Shown piece by piece: positions 42,219 to 51,032 of a stretch of 64,000 nucleotides of DNA. The position numbers and the translations under genes are program-made. The first letter of the stretch is position 1, and each line of letters opens with the position of its first letter. Source of the stretch: Christensenella tenuis. GTDB lineage: Bacteria > Bacillota > Clostridia > Christensenellales > Christensenellaceae. The stretch is from NCBI RefSeq assembly GCF_014287795.1, contig NZ_JACOON010000002.1, positions 1-64,000 of the forward strand. Direction: 5' to 3'. The notes below the pieces were generated by a model. The model was not told where the DNA came from, did not search any database, and saw only the letters and a list, made by a program, of their open reading frames with translations.

Positions 42219-42863
42219 TCAGTCCTCCAGTCGATATCCAACTTTTGGAATGGTGGCGATGGAAAGGCCGAGCTTTTTGCGGAGCTGTGCGATGTGCACG
42301 TCCACCGTACGCGTTTCTCCCATAAAATCGACGCCCCATACGCTGCTGAGCAGCGCGTCGCGGGACATAGCGATATTTTTGTTTTTGGCCAGGGCCAGCA
42401 AAAGGTCAAATTCCAACGGTTTCAGGGAAACGGTGCGGCCGTCCTTTTTCACACTGTGGCGTTGTTCGTCAATCTCCACATCGCCTGCACGGAATACATG
42501 GGGAAAACGGCCAGCCCGCCGCAAAACTTTTTCCATACGTACCATAAGTTCCAGAATATCGAAGGGCTTGACAATATAATCTTCAGCCTTAAGGAGTCCC
42601 TTGACTTTTGATTCCGTATCGTTTACGGCGGTCAGGTAGATTACGGGAATGCCGTGTTGTGCGAAATGGGGAAAAAGGGAAAATCCGTCCGTTCCGGGCA
42701 GCATTACGTCCAGCAGAGCCAGGTCAAACCGTTCCGCGCGGAGCCGTTCCGGCACTTTGCTCCCATCATACAAGGGAATCGCTTCATAACCCGCCACGCT
42801 AAGGTTCAGGCAAATCAGCGAAGAAATTGCTTCATCGTCTTCGACAACAAGTATCTTATTCAT
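42219..42863 (-). CDS. OmpR-family response regulator without a kinase
   Basis: 214 residues: receiver with ED pair, Asp52 (LLDVMLPG) and the lysine of VKPFDI, then an OmpR winged helix (RTVDVHIAQLRKKLG). The alpha4 region KGLLKAEDY is one residue shorter than the usual KGLELGADDY. ATG at 42863 opens the conserved MNKILVVEDD; a longer frame is unsupported. No histidine kinase follows; only a broken small ORF does. It could be cross-activated by the kinase at 20.7 kb or be an orphan. Confidence 0.9.
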   Translation of the reverse strand: MNKILVVEDDEAISSLICLNLSVAGYEAIPLYDGSKVPERLRAERFDLALLDVMLPGTDGFSLFPHFAQHGIPVIYLTAVNDTESKVKGLLKAEDYIVKPFDILELMVRMEKVLRRAGRFPHVFRAGDVEIDEQRHSVKKDGRTVSLKPLEFDLLLALAKNKNIAMSRDALLSSVWGVDFMGETRTVDVHIAQLRKKLGLSIATIPKVGYRLED

Positions 42864-43045
42864 CTCACACCTCACCGCTGTCATAGTATTCCCCATATGT
42901 TTCAAAATTGTATCATCAAAAAGGCAGAAAGACATTATCAAAATGTAAAATTTACAGCGGCATCCTGTCAAGGGGAATACGCTTCCCCTTGACAGGGAAG
43001 GAGTGTCCCTGTATCATAAGGGCAGATAAGACAGAGGGAGAAGCC

Positions 43046-43186
43046 ATGCATTACAGCAAGCTTTGTATCATAGGAAGCTCCGCGCAAATGGACAGGATGA
43101 GACATTGTACGGAGCTTAAAACGGTGGAAGGCCGGTTCATCAGTCAATTATGCCAACAAAATGCGGGAGATCCTGCTTTGTTGTGA
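43046..43186 (+). CDS. Hypothetical small protein of 46 residues
   Basis: MHYSKLCIIG at the start, with a purine-rich GAGGGAG 5-10 bases upstream. No recognisable domain; three cysteines. It lies divergent to the response regulator and upstream of the MATE gene. It may simply be a chance frame in a leader. Confidence 0.3.
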   Translation: MHYSKLCIIGSSAQMDRMRHCTELKTVEGRFISQLCQQNAGDPALL

Positions 43187-43288
43187 TACGAAGAGACGGA
43201 TGATTTCCCCGAAAACGGGAAGGCAGCGGACAATGTCGCGCGGCCTTTTTTTGTGCCGCGAAAACGTTTTGCTTTGGGGAGAATCATC

Positions 43289-44632
43289 ATGAATATAAAG
43301 ATACAAGATTTAACGTCGGGAAATGTTACCCGGACGCTTCTTCGGTTTGCGGGGCCGATGTTCCTCGCAAACCTCCTGCAATCCTTTTACAGCATTGTGG
43401 ATATGGTTGTGGTCGGCCGTTTTGTGGGCAGCGAAGGGCTTGCCGCCGTCAGCAGTGCGTCTATGCTCGTTTTTCTCATCACGTCGGTCTGCACGGGCAT
43501 TGCGCAGGGCGGTGCGGTACTTGTAGCCCAATACGAAGGCGCGGGTCAAAAAAGGCAGCAGGCGGAAGCCGTCTTGGCGCTGTTTGTTCTGGCTGCGGCC
43601 TTTGCCGCCGCGGTAACGGCGGCAGGGTTCTTTTTCTACCATCCGGCACTCCTGCTGATGCGCGTACCACAGGAAGCGGCGGCGGACGCGGACGGATATA
43701 TGGGCATCATCTGCGGAGGGACGGCCTTTGTTTTTGGTTATAATGCGGTCTGCGCGATCCTGCGCGGCCTTGGGGATTCAAAGCGCCCCCTGTATTTTGT
43801 ACTTGCGGCAGCTATAGTCAATGTAGCGCTCGACCTGCTGCTTGTCGGCAGATTCCATATGGGGACGCGGGGGGCGGCGGTCGCCACCGTTTCATCACAG
43901 GGCGTTTCTTTCTTTATTGCGGCAGCGTATCTTTGGCGCAGCCGATTGGTCGCCATCCACTGGAAATGGAAAATCAGCAAAAAAAACGCGGCGGCGATCC
44001 TGCGGGTGGGGCTTCCTTCCGCAGGGCAGATGGCGGTACTCAATTTTTCTTATCTGGCCGCCGCCGGAATGCTGAATGTGTATGGCGTGACGGTTGCCGC
44101 GGCATCGGGGATCGGTCTTAAGGTAAACACCTTTGCAGCTATGCCTGTATGGGCGGTCGGGCAAGCTGTAAGCGCAATGGCGGGCCAGGCCATGGGCAAG
44201 GGAGACATTGCGCATACTGGGGGCGTGGCACGGGCGGGCACGGCAGTCAGCGTGATTGCCGCGCTTGTTGCGGTCGCGTTTTTCCAAGTGTTTGCTCCCC
44301 AGGTCGTCCTGCTGTTCGATGGCAATCCGGAAGTTGTACGCGAGGGAGTCTTATACCTGCGCATTTGTTGCTCGCTCAATTGCGTCGCATATGCCGTAAT
44401 GTATACCCTGAACGCATTTGCTACCGGCCTCGGCGACGCATCCTTTGCGTTCTGGAATTCCATGCTGGACTGCGTACTCATCCGTATTTTTGGAAGCTGG
44501 CTGCTTGGGCCTGTCCTTGGATATGGGTTTATAGGGATTTACATTGCAGAAATGTTCGCCCCCGTGCTTCCGGCCATTGCAGGAATAGTCTATTTCAGAC
44601 GCGGCAAGTGGAAACTGCGGCGGCTGGTCTAA
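43289..44632 (+). CDS. MATE family efflux transporter
   Basis: 447-residue membrane exporter with about twelve helices: RFAGPMFLANLLQSFYSIVD (here FAGPMFLANLLQSF), VVVGRFVGSEGLAAV, and the second-half repeat VGLPSAGQMAVLNF. It is not a close copy of the MATE at 8.3 kb. ATG 43289 follows GGGGAG by 8 bases. A decayed copy of its C-terminal third lies about 0.7 kb downstream (45263-45540), evidence of a former tandem duplication. Confidence 0.9.
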   Translation: MNIKIQDLTSGNVTRTLLRFAGPMFLANLLQSFYSIVDMVVVGRFVGSEGLAAVSSASMLVFLITSVCTGIAQGGAVLVAQYEGAGQKRQQAEAVLALFVLAAAFAAAVTAAGFFFYHPALLLMRVPQEAAADADGYMGIICGGTAFVFGYNAVCAILRGLGDSKRPLYFVLAAAIVNVALDLLLVGRFHMGTRGAAVATVSSQGVSFFIAAAYLWRSRLVAIHWKWKISKKNAAAILRVGLPSAGQMAVLNFSYLAAAGMLNVYGVTVAAASGIGLKVNTFAAMPVWAVGQAVSAMAGQAMGKGDIAHTGGVARAGTAVSVIAALVAVAFFQVFAPQVVLLFDGNPEVVREGVLYLRICCSLNCVAYAVMYTLNAFATGLGDASFAFWNSMLDCVLIRIFGSWLLGPVLGYGFIGIYIAEMFAPVLPAIAGIVYFRRGKWKLRRLV

Positions 44633-44728
44633 TAAAATATTGGCTGCGGTGCGCCCTCCTGAAAAATTGCGGCGGGCGCCTGTGTGGCTGGGAACGCCGC
44701 CATCCGGTAGGCTTTCCTATGAAATAGC

Positions 44729-44751
44729 AAAAAGAGCCTTGCGGCTTTTTC
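44729..44751 (+). terminator. Terminator after MATE gene
   Basis: AAAAAGAGCC, TTGC, GGCTTTTTCT; one G-T pair, T-rich tail. Confidence 0.6.
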
Positions 44752-44814
44752 TTATTTGCGTTTTTATGCGGTGGTTAAGCGGGGGGGTGCCGCCGTATCG
44801 GATGGAGCAGCGGA

Positions 44815-45110
44815 TCAATAGAGGTTGTTGATGTATTCCGTAAGTTTTTTGCGGTCATAAAAATGCTCCAGTCTCGAAATTGTAAAATCAGGCTCCGCGC
44901 CATTGTCTACATGGCAAAAAACGCCGTTGGATAGGGCGCTGATACGCTTATTGCCCCATACTTGCAGCACGGAACCGTCCGCCGTCGTCCATATGGCGGA
45001 CGACGCGTCATACACCGCCGGAGGCCTCGCCGAGCAGCGTGACGGCCGTTGAAGTATTCTTAAATGCGGAGGGCGGAAAAAACTGTTCGGAGAAATAATG
45101 CAGTAAAGGT
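44815..45110 (-). pseudogene. Remnant of an S41-family peptidase, C-terminal end
   Basis: The minus-strand frame ending at 44815 carries VDNGAEPDFTI and FYDRKKLTEYIN, which match the VDxGIEPD and C-terminal helix of S41 (tail-specific) peptidases. In the neighbouring frame just upstream lies TSTAVTLLGEASGG, the conserved strand before it. A one-base frameshift near 45013 separates the two. The catalytic part is gone. Assignment rests on motif recall. Confidence 0.5.
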
Positions 45111-45262
45111 TTTGGAAGCAACGCTGTCCGATCGGTATGCGTTCGATTTTTTCCGCTTAACGGTTTTATTGCTTGGCGTTATGATATCATACGCCTCTTT
45201 TTGAGCATATATACTGTTGGAATAGCGGTAGGAAAATGGGCAATTTTATAAGGTAATGCGGT

Positions 45263-45540
45263 ATGCTGGTCAAAACAACTAAAATATTTCGCGTACCGTT
45301 TGTCCGTATGCTTACCCCTTCCGGTTGCATTACATATGCCCTGGATTTATTTGCCGCAGGTTTTCGCGGCATGGCCCTGGCGTTTCGGAATTCCATATGC
45401 ATCCGTAGTCCGGCAGTTGTTTCCCAAGGCCTGTGCGGGAATATGGTTTCGCGGGACGTTCGCTGTATTGCGGAAATACTCGTCTCCGTGCTTCTGGATA
45501 TTGCGGATATAGTCTGCTTCGGACACGGCTGGCGCCAAGC
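45263..45540 (+). pseudogene. Decayed C-terminal fragment of a MATE transporter
   Basis: Nucleotide similarity to the end of the intact MATE gene is visible by eye. The stretch GCGGGAATATGG...GTGCTTCTGGATATTGCGG parallels the intact copy, and the translation YALDLFAAGFRGMALAFRNS mirrors YTLNAFATGLGDASFAFWNS. Several frameshifts are present and the N-terminal two-thirds are missing. Confidence 0.65.
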
Positions 45541-45597
45541 CAGCCATCCTGCTTCCCCGCCGCTTCTTTTTACGTTGTAATCTTTACGTATTGTTCC

Positions 45598-45765
45598 AGA
45601 CTGCCGATATCCCCTGTGCGGGGATGACCAAGGGGTCTTATTCCCTGATCTGTCATTTGCCGGCGAGAGAGGAACGCAATTGGACGGGTAAAGATATGCA
45701 AAAGGCCGCAAGGGAAACGCACAGCATGCAGCCGTGTGGATGAAGAGGCCGTACGGCCTGCCGTG
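45598..45765 (+). ncRNA. Candidate structured RNA, diverged copy C
   Basis: Its first 45 bases closely match copy A: AGACTGCCGATA, an ATCCCC/GGGGAT hairpin (45609-45625), then GACCAAGGGGTCTTA. The 3' block is weaker: GGCCGTACGGCC with TGCCG. No convincing terminator follows, and it lies in a region of pseudogenes, so it may be decaying. From 45766 to 46073 nothing else is seen. Confidence 0.4.
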
Positions 45766-46073
45766 TCTTTATAAAAATGTAAGGCTGCCCTTGGCGAAGA
45801 GGTTTTTTGGGAACTCTAAGTATTGTTAGACGGCTTTTCCAGCCCATTAAAATGGATAGCGGGTTATGCCGCGGTATGGTTCTTTCGAATGGTTTACCCG
45901 GAAATAGGATGCGCTGTATATCCGTCCTTTCCTTCCGGGATTTCGTATATCCTTCTTTGCTTAAATTCGAAACGGTACTTTTCCACGTGAAAACCGGCCT
46001 CCCAATCGTCAGGTTTCAGATCGGACTTTGGGGGACCGGTTCACTTTCGCGTCAGGATTTCTTTCAGCCGGTT

Positions 46074-46607
46074 TTATTTGCGGTCAAAATAAGGGGATTT
46101 ACTCCCGGCGGACAGCGGAATCGCCAGGATCACCTTCACATCCTCGCCCATAGCCCGCATGGATAATGCCGCGCGCCCGGCGGAAAACATCACGCGGTTA
46201 TCAATGCGGGAATCCGCGGCCACCGATACAGCGGAACCGACCGCGATTCCAAGGTCCATATTGTCGTATGCGCATACGCCGTTTTGCTGCGCGCATTCCC
46301 CGCAATTGGCATGGTTGCAGTATTGACAGCCTTCATTGAGGCCGCGTTGCTGGTAAGACGTGCCGATCAAAACAACGGCCTGGCTTGCGCGAATATTTCC
46401 CGCGTCCCGCGTGAAAAATGGATAATTGAGCAGCGGGGCAAGGCGGGCCATTTCATCCGCAAGCGCCTCCTTTTCCTCTCCTGTCAATACGCATGTACGG
46501 ATAAAATCGATCCCACGCGTCTTGGGGGCTGTGCGTGCCGCGGCGCACATCCTTGCCGCCGTGTCCAGCACGGTCCTGTCCTCCAATTCTTTTGAATCAT
46601 ACCTCAT
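46074..46607 (-). CDS. DUF2148 ferredoxin-like domain protein
   Basis: 177 residues of DUF2148, a cysteine-rich family of anaerobes. The central segment GCQYCNHANCGECAQQNGVC (20 residues) can bind a metal cluster. It is followed by YDNMDLGIAVGSAVSVAADS and RVMFSAGRAA, both typical. ATG at 46607 has a GGAGGAAAC site upstream. No membrane helix. Function unknown; redox or metal role likely. Confidence 0.85.
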   Translation of the reverse strand: MRYDSKELEDRTVLDTAARMCAAARTAPKTRGIDFIRTCVLTGEEKEALADEMARLAPLLNYPFFTRDAGNIRASQAVVLIGTSYQQRGLNEGCQYCNHANCGECAQQNGVCAYDNMDLGIAVGSAVSVAADSRIDNRVMFSAGRAALSMRAMGEDVKVILAIPLSAGSKSPYFDRK

Positions 46608-47358
46608 ACTGTTTCCTCCTCACTGGGTCATTTTAGAGATACCTTTGCTTCCTTCTTTTTTCGCAAACCTACAGGTAAGATGCAGGCAGAAACGGTTTCA
46701 CGTATCCTTTTCGCCGGAATATGCGCGGTGCAAAGCGGTTTTACGGTGGCAGGCCATGATATACCACATATTTCGCAGAGGCAGGCCTTTTTCACATCCA
46801 ACAGGCCTTTGCCCTGAATACCTCCGCCCTGCCTGCAAAATGGTATCAGCAATACCCGAATAAGTTTTGCAGGCTGCCGCCAACCCTATGGGAAACTGCG
46901 GCTTCGAATTCCGGTATTTCATCGAGCCGTCGGCGCCCCCTGAAAATTTTCCAGATCAATCCCATTTGCCCGGCTAAAAATTCGCTCTGCAACTTGTTGT
47001 TGGCTGTGACAGGCTGCTATTTTGAGCGGTTATCAAATTCTGGTTCTGATTGATATAATTTTTGTAATGAGAGGACTTTGCCCGCACCTTCTTTATGGCC
47101 TGAAATTTCGCGGAATCAACAAGTTCCAACCCAAACGCGCGCTTGCTTTAACTGCCCGAAAACGAATCCGGCCAGTCTTTTGGCTGCTGAAAAATGGCTG
47201 CCTGCATGTCCCTCCCGAGAGGGATTGGCCTCCGGCGGAATTTTTCCCCCAGCTTTTTGAAATCCGCAATGGCAGGACTTGGGTTGTATGGCATTTTCAC
47301 TCGCTTGATGCTTTCAGGCAAGCCTCTTTCTTGCTTTCTTAACTTAATACCATTAAAT
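46608..47358. other. Gene-free interval
   Basis: About 750 bases between two minus-strand genes with no supported ORF. Short open frames lack ribosome sites or known motifs. A TGATATAAT extended -10 occurs at 47051-47059 on the plus strand, but no ORF with a start follows it. Codon-like composition in places suggests decayed coding sequence. Confidence 0.4.
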
Positions 47359-47769
47359 CTATATTGTCTCGAGCTTTGCCAGCGTTTTTATCAACGTTTT
47401 CAGCTTTTTTTCACCGATCAGGTCCTTCACTCCGCGCTGTGCTTTTTTCCACAGCTTTTCCGCATACAAGAGAGTCTGTCCGCCTGATTCGGTCAGTGCG
47501 AGACAGTGGTCGCGGGCGTCCTTATTTGCTGTGTCCGCGATAAGATTAGCATTGAAAAGCGGCTTTAAGTTCCGTGCCAGCGTGCTGCGGTCAAGTTTCA
47601 CACTGGCTGCAAGCGTGCTGGTGCTGGCTGTGCCCAACTGGTCCAAATGGCAGAGCAGGGAATACTGCGCTGCGGTAATGCCGGACGGGGCGAGCATACG
47701 GTCATAGTATGAAGTAAGAGACCGCCCTGCGCGCCGGAGGTGGATGCATACGCATTTTTCCTTAGCCAT
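47359..47769 (-). CDS. MarR-family transcriptional regulator
   Basis: 136 residues. The winged helix is visible as ITAAQYSLLCHLDQLG, then TLAASVKLDRSTLARNLKPL (recognition helix) and a wing with KDARDHCLALTESG. ATG at 47769 (GTG 47772 adjoining) overlaps the end of the zinc-ribbon gene by 8 bases; GGAGG lies upstream. Third gene of a pentapeptide, zinc-ribbon, MarR unit, so it may regulate that unit. Confidence 0.87.
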   Translation of the reverse strand: MAKEKCVCIHLRRAGRSLTSYYDRMLAPSGITAAQYSLLCHLDQLGTASTSTLAASVKLDRSTLARNLKPLFNANLIADTANKDARDHCLALTESGGQTLLYAEKLWKKAQRGVKDLIGEKKLKTLIKTLAKLETI

Positions 47770-47965
47770 CACGGGCCTCCTTTTTTAAATAGGCGGCTTC
47801 AAAATCCGGGTTGTCCTCGAGTGCCCGCAGTTCTTCGCGCGAGAGTACGCTGTTGGTGCCGAGGCATGCCGTACACCGCGCCTTGCATTCAGGACAGATG
47901 CACCCCAGCGTAAGATCTTCCGCGTGCACCATATAAGTGCCGCACTGTGCGCATTCACATCTCAT
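47762..47965 (-). CDS. Small double zinc-ribbon protein
   Basis: 67 residues with six cysteines in paired CxxC-like spacing: MRCECAQCG, GCICPEC and CTACLG. The C-terminal half is an acidic helix (SREELRALEDNPDFEAAYL). ATG at 47965 is preferred because it starts the cysteine part and has GGAGGCG upstream; the open frame extends to 48031. It overlaps the MarR gene. Possible protein or nucleic-acid adaptor; not a family I can name. Confidence 0.65.
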   Translation of the reverse strand: MRCECAQCGTYMVHAEDLTLGCICPECKARCTACLGTNSVLSREELRALEDNPDFEAAYLKKEARDG

Positions 47966-48031
47966 AGAACAAGCGCCTCCGTTTCGTGTATATACAACAT
48001 AATAACACCCTCTTATCTTCGTGTCAAACAA

Positions 48032-48676
48032 TTAAACGACAATAACGCCGAGTAGTTTGGCAAGCTCCGCCGCCTGGGCGGAAGAAACCACCGCGCCGCA
48101 AAGTTCCCGCGCGGAAGCGAGGATCCCTGTAATTTCACTTGCGGTAAAATCGATCCCCTTAAGCGGCGTCTGCGAAAAGTTTGCGCGAATAAGCTCCGCG
48201 TTCGAAAGTTCCATGTTTTTCAAGACGCATTCCCCGAAATCCGCGTTAGAGAAAGAAGAGTCCGCGATGGAAATGTTTTTCCATTTGGAACGATTGCAGT
48301 TCGCATATCCAAAGTTGCAGCCAGAGAATAAAATATCCTGCAAAAAGGCATGGTACAAATTTCCCCCTATATTCTTACAAGAATAGAATTCGCAGCGGGA
48401 AAGATAACCGCCCTCAAGCATGCTTCCCGAAAAATCGCAGGTGCGGAAAATGACGTCCATAAATTCCGCTTTTTTCAAATTGCAGTCTGAAAACCGGCAG
48501 CTCTCAAATACACATCTTTTAAAAGCGGCACGCGAGAAGTCTTCTCCTTCAAAAGCAAAACCGCGGAACGTTTTATCCTCGATCGCCGTTTCCTCTTCCT
48601 GCGCCTCCCGCACGAGCAGCCCAAAGTCCGTGCGTTCCTCCGGGATTCCCGCAATCCTTGGTTTCAGTCGTTTCAT
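48032..48676 (-). CDS. Pentapeptide-repeat protein
   Basis: 214 residues dominated by A(D/N)LXX-type pentapeptides from about 35 to 190 (FRGFAFEGEDFSRAAFKRCV and following), which fold as a right-handed quadrilateral beta helix. Related proteins protect gyrase from quinolones (Qnr, MfpA), but many have other roles. A C-terminal helical cap (SAQAAELAKLLG) follows. ATG at 48676. It leads the zinc-ribbon and MarR genes. Confidence 0.85.
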   Translation of the reverse strand: MKRLKPRIAGIPEERTDFGLLVREAQEEETAIEDKTFRGFAFEGEDFSRAAFKRCVFESCRFSDCNLKKAEFMDVIFRTCDFSGSMLEGGYLSRCEFYSCKNIGGNLYHAFLQDILFSGCNFGYANCNRSKWKNISIADSSFSNADFGECVLKNMELSNAELIRANFSQTPLKGIDFTASEITGILASARELCGAVVSSAQAAELAKLLGVIVV

Positions 48677-48879
48677 AGGTATCCGTCCTTTCTGTATGGT
48701 TGGATTATATCATACGGGAACAACAAAAAGATGCAGTTCTGAAAATATGCGCCTTGGGGCAAATACGCTGCGGATTTGTCCGCGGCGAAAAGTTACGTCA
48801 TTGATACACGGATACCGACGGGTCTATACAGGTTTAGGAATGCGATAAGCATAATTATGTACTGGGCGTAGAGGCCGGC

Positions 48880-49480
48880 GCAGGGAGGCGTGACGTTTGA
48901 CCAGTTATACGCGCAAGCAACAGAAGTCTTTCCGCAAGCGGAAGTCATCATGATGGATGCAGGATACCGGACACCATGAATATGCAAGAGAATCCTAGAT
49001 GATGGCTGGTTCATATCGTTGCCGTACAAGCGGCCTATGACAAAAAAGGATGGAAACGGAAGGTACAAATATGTGGAAGACGAATAGTATGATTGCGTCG
49101 TTTGTCCTGAATACCAAAACGCTGCCCTATTCAACGACAAGGCGGAACAGATACCGCAAATACAAGAGCAGGCCGTATGATCTGCAAAGATTATCCAACA
49201 TAGCATCTGTGTATAGATAACCAGGGCTGCTAAAAGACAGTACAATGCCATATCTGGCAAGAATACTTGGAGAGAAAGTCCGGCATTCGGATGCCGGCAA
49301 AAAGCTATGTTCTGCGAAAGCAAATGATAGAACATGTATTAGCGGACGCCAGGGAAAAACACGGTATGCGGTACACCCGGTACAGGGGTTTGGCACGGGT
49401 AAACGGTTAGATTAAGATAAGATGAAATATGCGGTGATGAACCCCAAAAACTGGCCTTATGGGAGGCTAAAGACCTTTTT
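48880..49480 (+). pseudogene. Truncated IS1182-type transposase
   Basis: Translation in shifting frames gives TFDQLYAQATEVFPQAEVIM, then MDAGYRTP, ILDDGWFISLPYKRPMTKK, DCVVCPEYQ, and at the end ADAREKHGMRYTRYRGLARV. These are the DDE-domain segments of IS1182-family transposases. The N-terminal half is absent and there are several stops and shifts, so it is inactive. Confidence 0.75.
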
Positions 49481-49566
49481 GTTGTGTTATGCGCGCATTC
49501 GATCGATCCCACAGGAATCTCAAACCCCTGCGCCGATCAAGCGGCACAGGGGGCTTGTATCATGAA

Positions 49567-50360
49567 AACCCCGCGCTAAGCGTGGGGTTCCGTAAAGCTT
49601 AAAGCTATGGGAAGAGAACCCCTCCGTTTGATAAAATAACCTTGCGGCCTGACAACTGCAAGGAAACAAACGGAGGGATTCAAAATGAATGATACAAAAA
49701 GCTTAGTACATATGAAATGGGACTGAAAATATCATATCGTATTGTCTATAATAATCTAAACAAATCAGGTTCGTGGATTTATCAAAAAGGGAAAATCATG
49801 TTTCGTATGACCTTTCCTTATCGCGAAGTGTGTGATTCAGAACAATATAGCATTTGCACCAAAGTATAGAAGACAGGTATTTTATGGGGAGAAAAGAAGA
49901 GAAGCAGGAGAAATATTGAGAAAATTATATGAATGAAAGGGAGTGAAGATAATAGAAGCAGAGGTATGTAGTATAGACCATGTGCATATGCTATTGGAGA
50001 TACCGCCTAAAATAAGCGTTTCCGGAGTAGCAGGGTATCTAAAGGGAAAAAGTGCATTGATGATCTACGAAAAATTTGGAAATATGAAACTCAAATACAG
50101 GAATCGCGAATTTTGATGTCGGAGATATTATGTGGATACTGCTGGCAAGAATGCGGCAAAAATCAAGGAGTACTAAAACATCAACTGGATGAGGACAAAA
50201 TGGGAGAGCAATTGAGGATACCATTTAAGGACGACCCGTTTACGGGCAGCAAGTAACAAATACGCAAATGTCAGGCCCGACGTGCGCCTGTTTAGGCGCT
50301 GCTGGTATGCGGGGACTTTGCCCGCATATGCAATACCCCCCGGCTTTGCCGGGGGATTTT
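49567..50360 (+). mobile_element. Degenerate IS200-type insertion sequence
   Basis: About 0.8 kb. The left end holds an imperfect palindrome AACCCCGCGC/GCGTGGGGTT (49567-49590), and the right end holds CCCCCGGC/GCCGGGGG (50337-50355), as expected for the subterminal hairpins of IS200/IS605 elements. The only gene is a broken tnpA; there is no tnpB. It abuts the IS1182 remnant. Confidence 0.7.
49684..50257 (+). pseudogene. Broken tnpA of IS200 (HUH transposase)
   Basis: N-terminus MNDTKSLVHMKWD, then a stop where Cys is usual, then KYHIV. About 100 inserted bases follow before FAPKYRRQ. The HUH motif is intact (DHVHMLLEIPP, about 49979-50011). A stop and frameshift precede the Tyr segment RRYYVDTAG, and a further shift precedes the tail DDPFTGSK. 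At least four disabling changes are visible. Confidence 0.8.
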
Positions 50361-50412
50361 TATTCGACAGCCTGAAACACGCACGTTTTGTGCATGTTTG
50401 TAAAGATAGAGT

Positions 50413-50667
50413 TTAGTTGAGATCGATGAGTTTGGCAGTTACGCCTTCTACGGCGCTGAAGTCGGCGATCATTTGATCGATGGCTTCCCTGTCACCGCAG
50501 GCCTGCAGCATAATTACACCGTCATCCGCACAAAAGTCATCGCTTGTTTCGTGCATACCCACGCGCATTTTAATGTTGCAGCCATGCGCGGTCAGCGCTT
50601 CCTGAAGCTTAGCGGCATTGGCGGTACGGTGGTTGAGCCGAATTCCGATAATATAATAGCAAGACAT
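50413..50667 (-). CDS. Small ACT-like protein (hydrogenase-regulator-like)
   Basis: 84 residues. YYIIGIRLNHRTANAAKLQE at the start, GCNIKMRVGMHE, DGVIMLQACGD and a final VEGVTAKLIDL give the beta-alpha-beta-beta-alpha-beta pattern of ACT/ferredoxin-like folds. It resembles small proteins annotated as iron-only hydrogenase system regulators, but no hydrogenase is nearby. ATG at 50667 has GGGGGA upstream. Function unknown. Confidence 0.65.
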   Translation of the reverse strand: MSCYYIIGIRLNHRTANAAKLQEALTAHGCNIKMRVGMHETSDDFCADDGVIMLQACGDREAIDQMIADFSAVEGVTAKLIDLN

Positions 50668-50765
50668 AAACAATTCCCCCTTTTATATTCATTTTTTCCG
50701 CAAAAATGCGGTTCATTACGCATAGTATAACATTTACGGCCTTTTACCGCAAGGAACGGGAAACC

Positions 50766-51032
50766 TCAGGTGAACAGTCCCACCAACCCGGTGACGCAGG
50801 TCATCATTGAAACCATGCGAAGGATACTGACCGCAACGACGATGATACCAATAATGAGGGCGGCGGTAGTAACGTTAGCGCGCTGTTTCGCCCGTGCGAC
50901 GATCCCCAGGACAAGTCCTACAACGCCAATGGCAAGCCCGATGAACGGCCCGATAAAATAACTTAAAGGAAAACCGAGAATAAAGCTCAGCACGAATCCC
51001 ACAAGGCTCACGATAATTGAAGCGATTCCCAT
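50766..51032 (-). CDS. Small membrane protein
   Basis: 88 residues with three hydrophobic segments: IIVSLVGFVLSFILGFPLSY (first), a glycine-rich GLAIGVVGLVLGIVA (second), a basic turn RAKQRAN, then IIGIIVVAVSIL (third). Similar in build to the protein at 17449-17727. ATG at 51032 is preceded by GGGAGAATT. Role unknown. Confidence 0.65.
   Translation of the reverse strand: MGIASIIVSLVGFVLSFILGFPLSYFIGPFIGLAIGVVGLVLGIVARAKQRANVTTAALIIGIIVVAVSILRMVSMMTCVTGLVGLFT

Noticed and set aside
46628..46852. 74-codon minus-strand ORF with a CEICG motif
   Set aside because: Single CxxC, no ribosome site, overlaps other chance frames in a decayed interval.
49567..50360. IS605/ISC-type element with TnpB or IscB and a guide RNA
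   Set aside because: Only a broken tnpA is present; no RuvC-like nuclease gene is visible, so the structured elements at 34.6, 40.5 and 45.6 kb cannot be tied to such a system.
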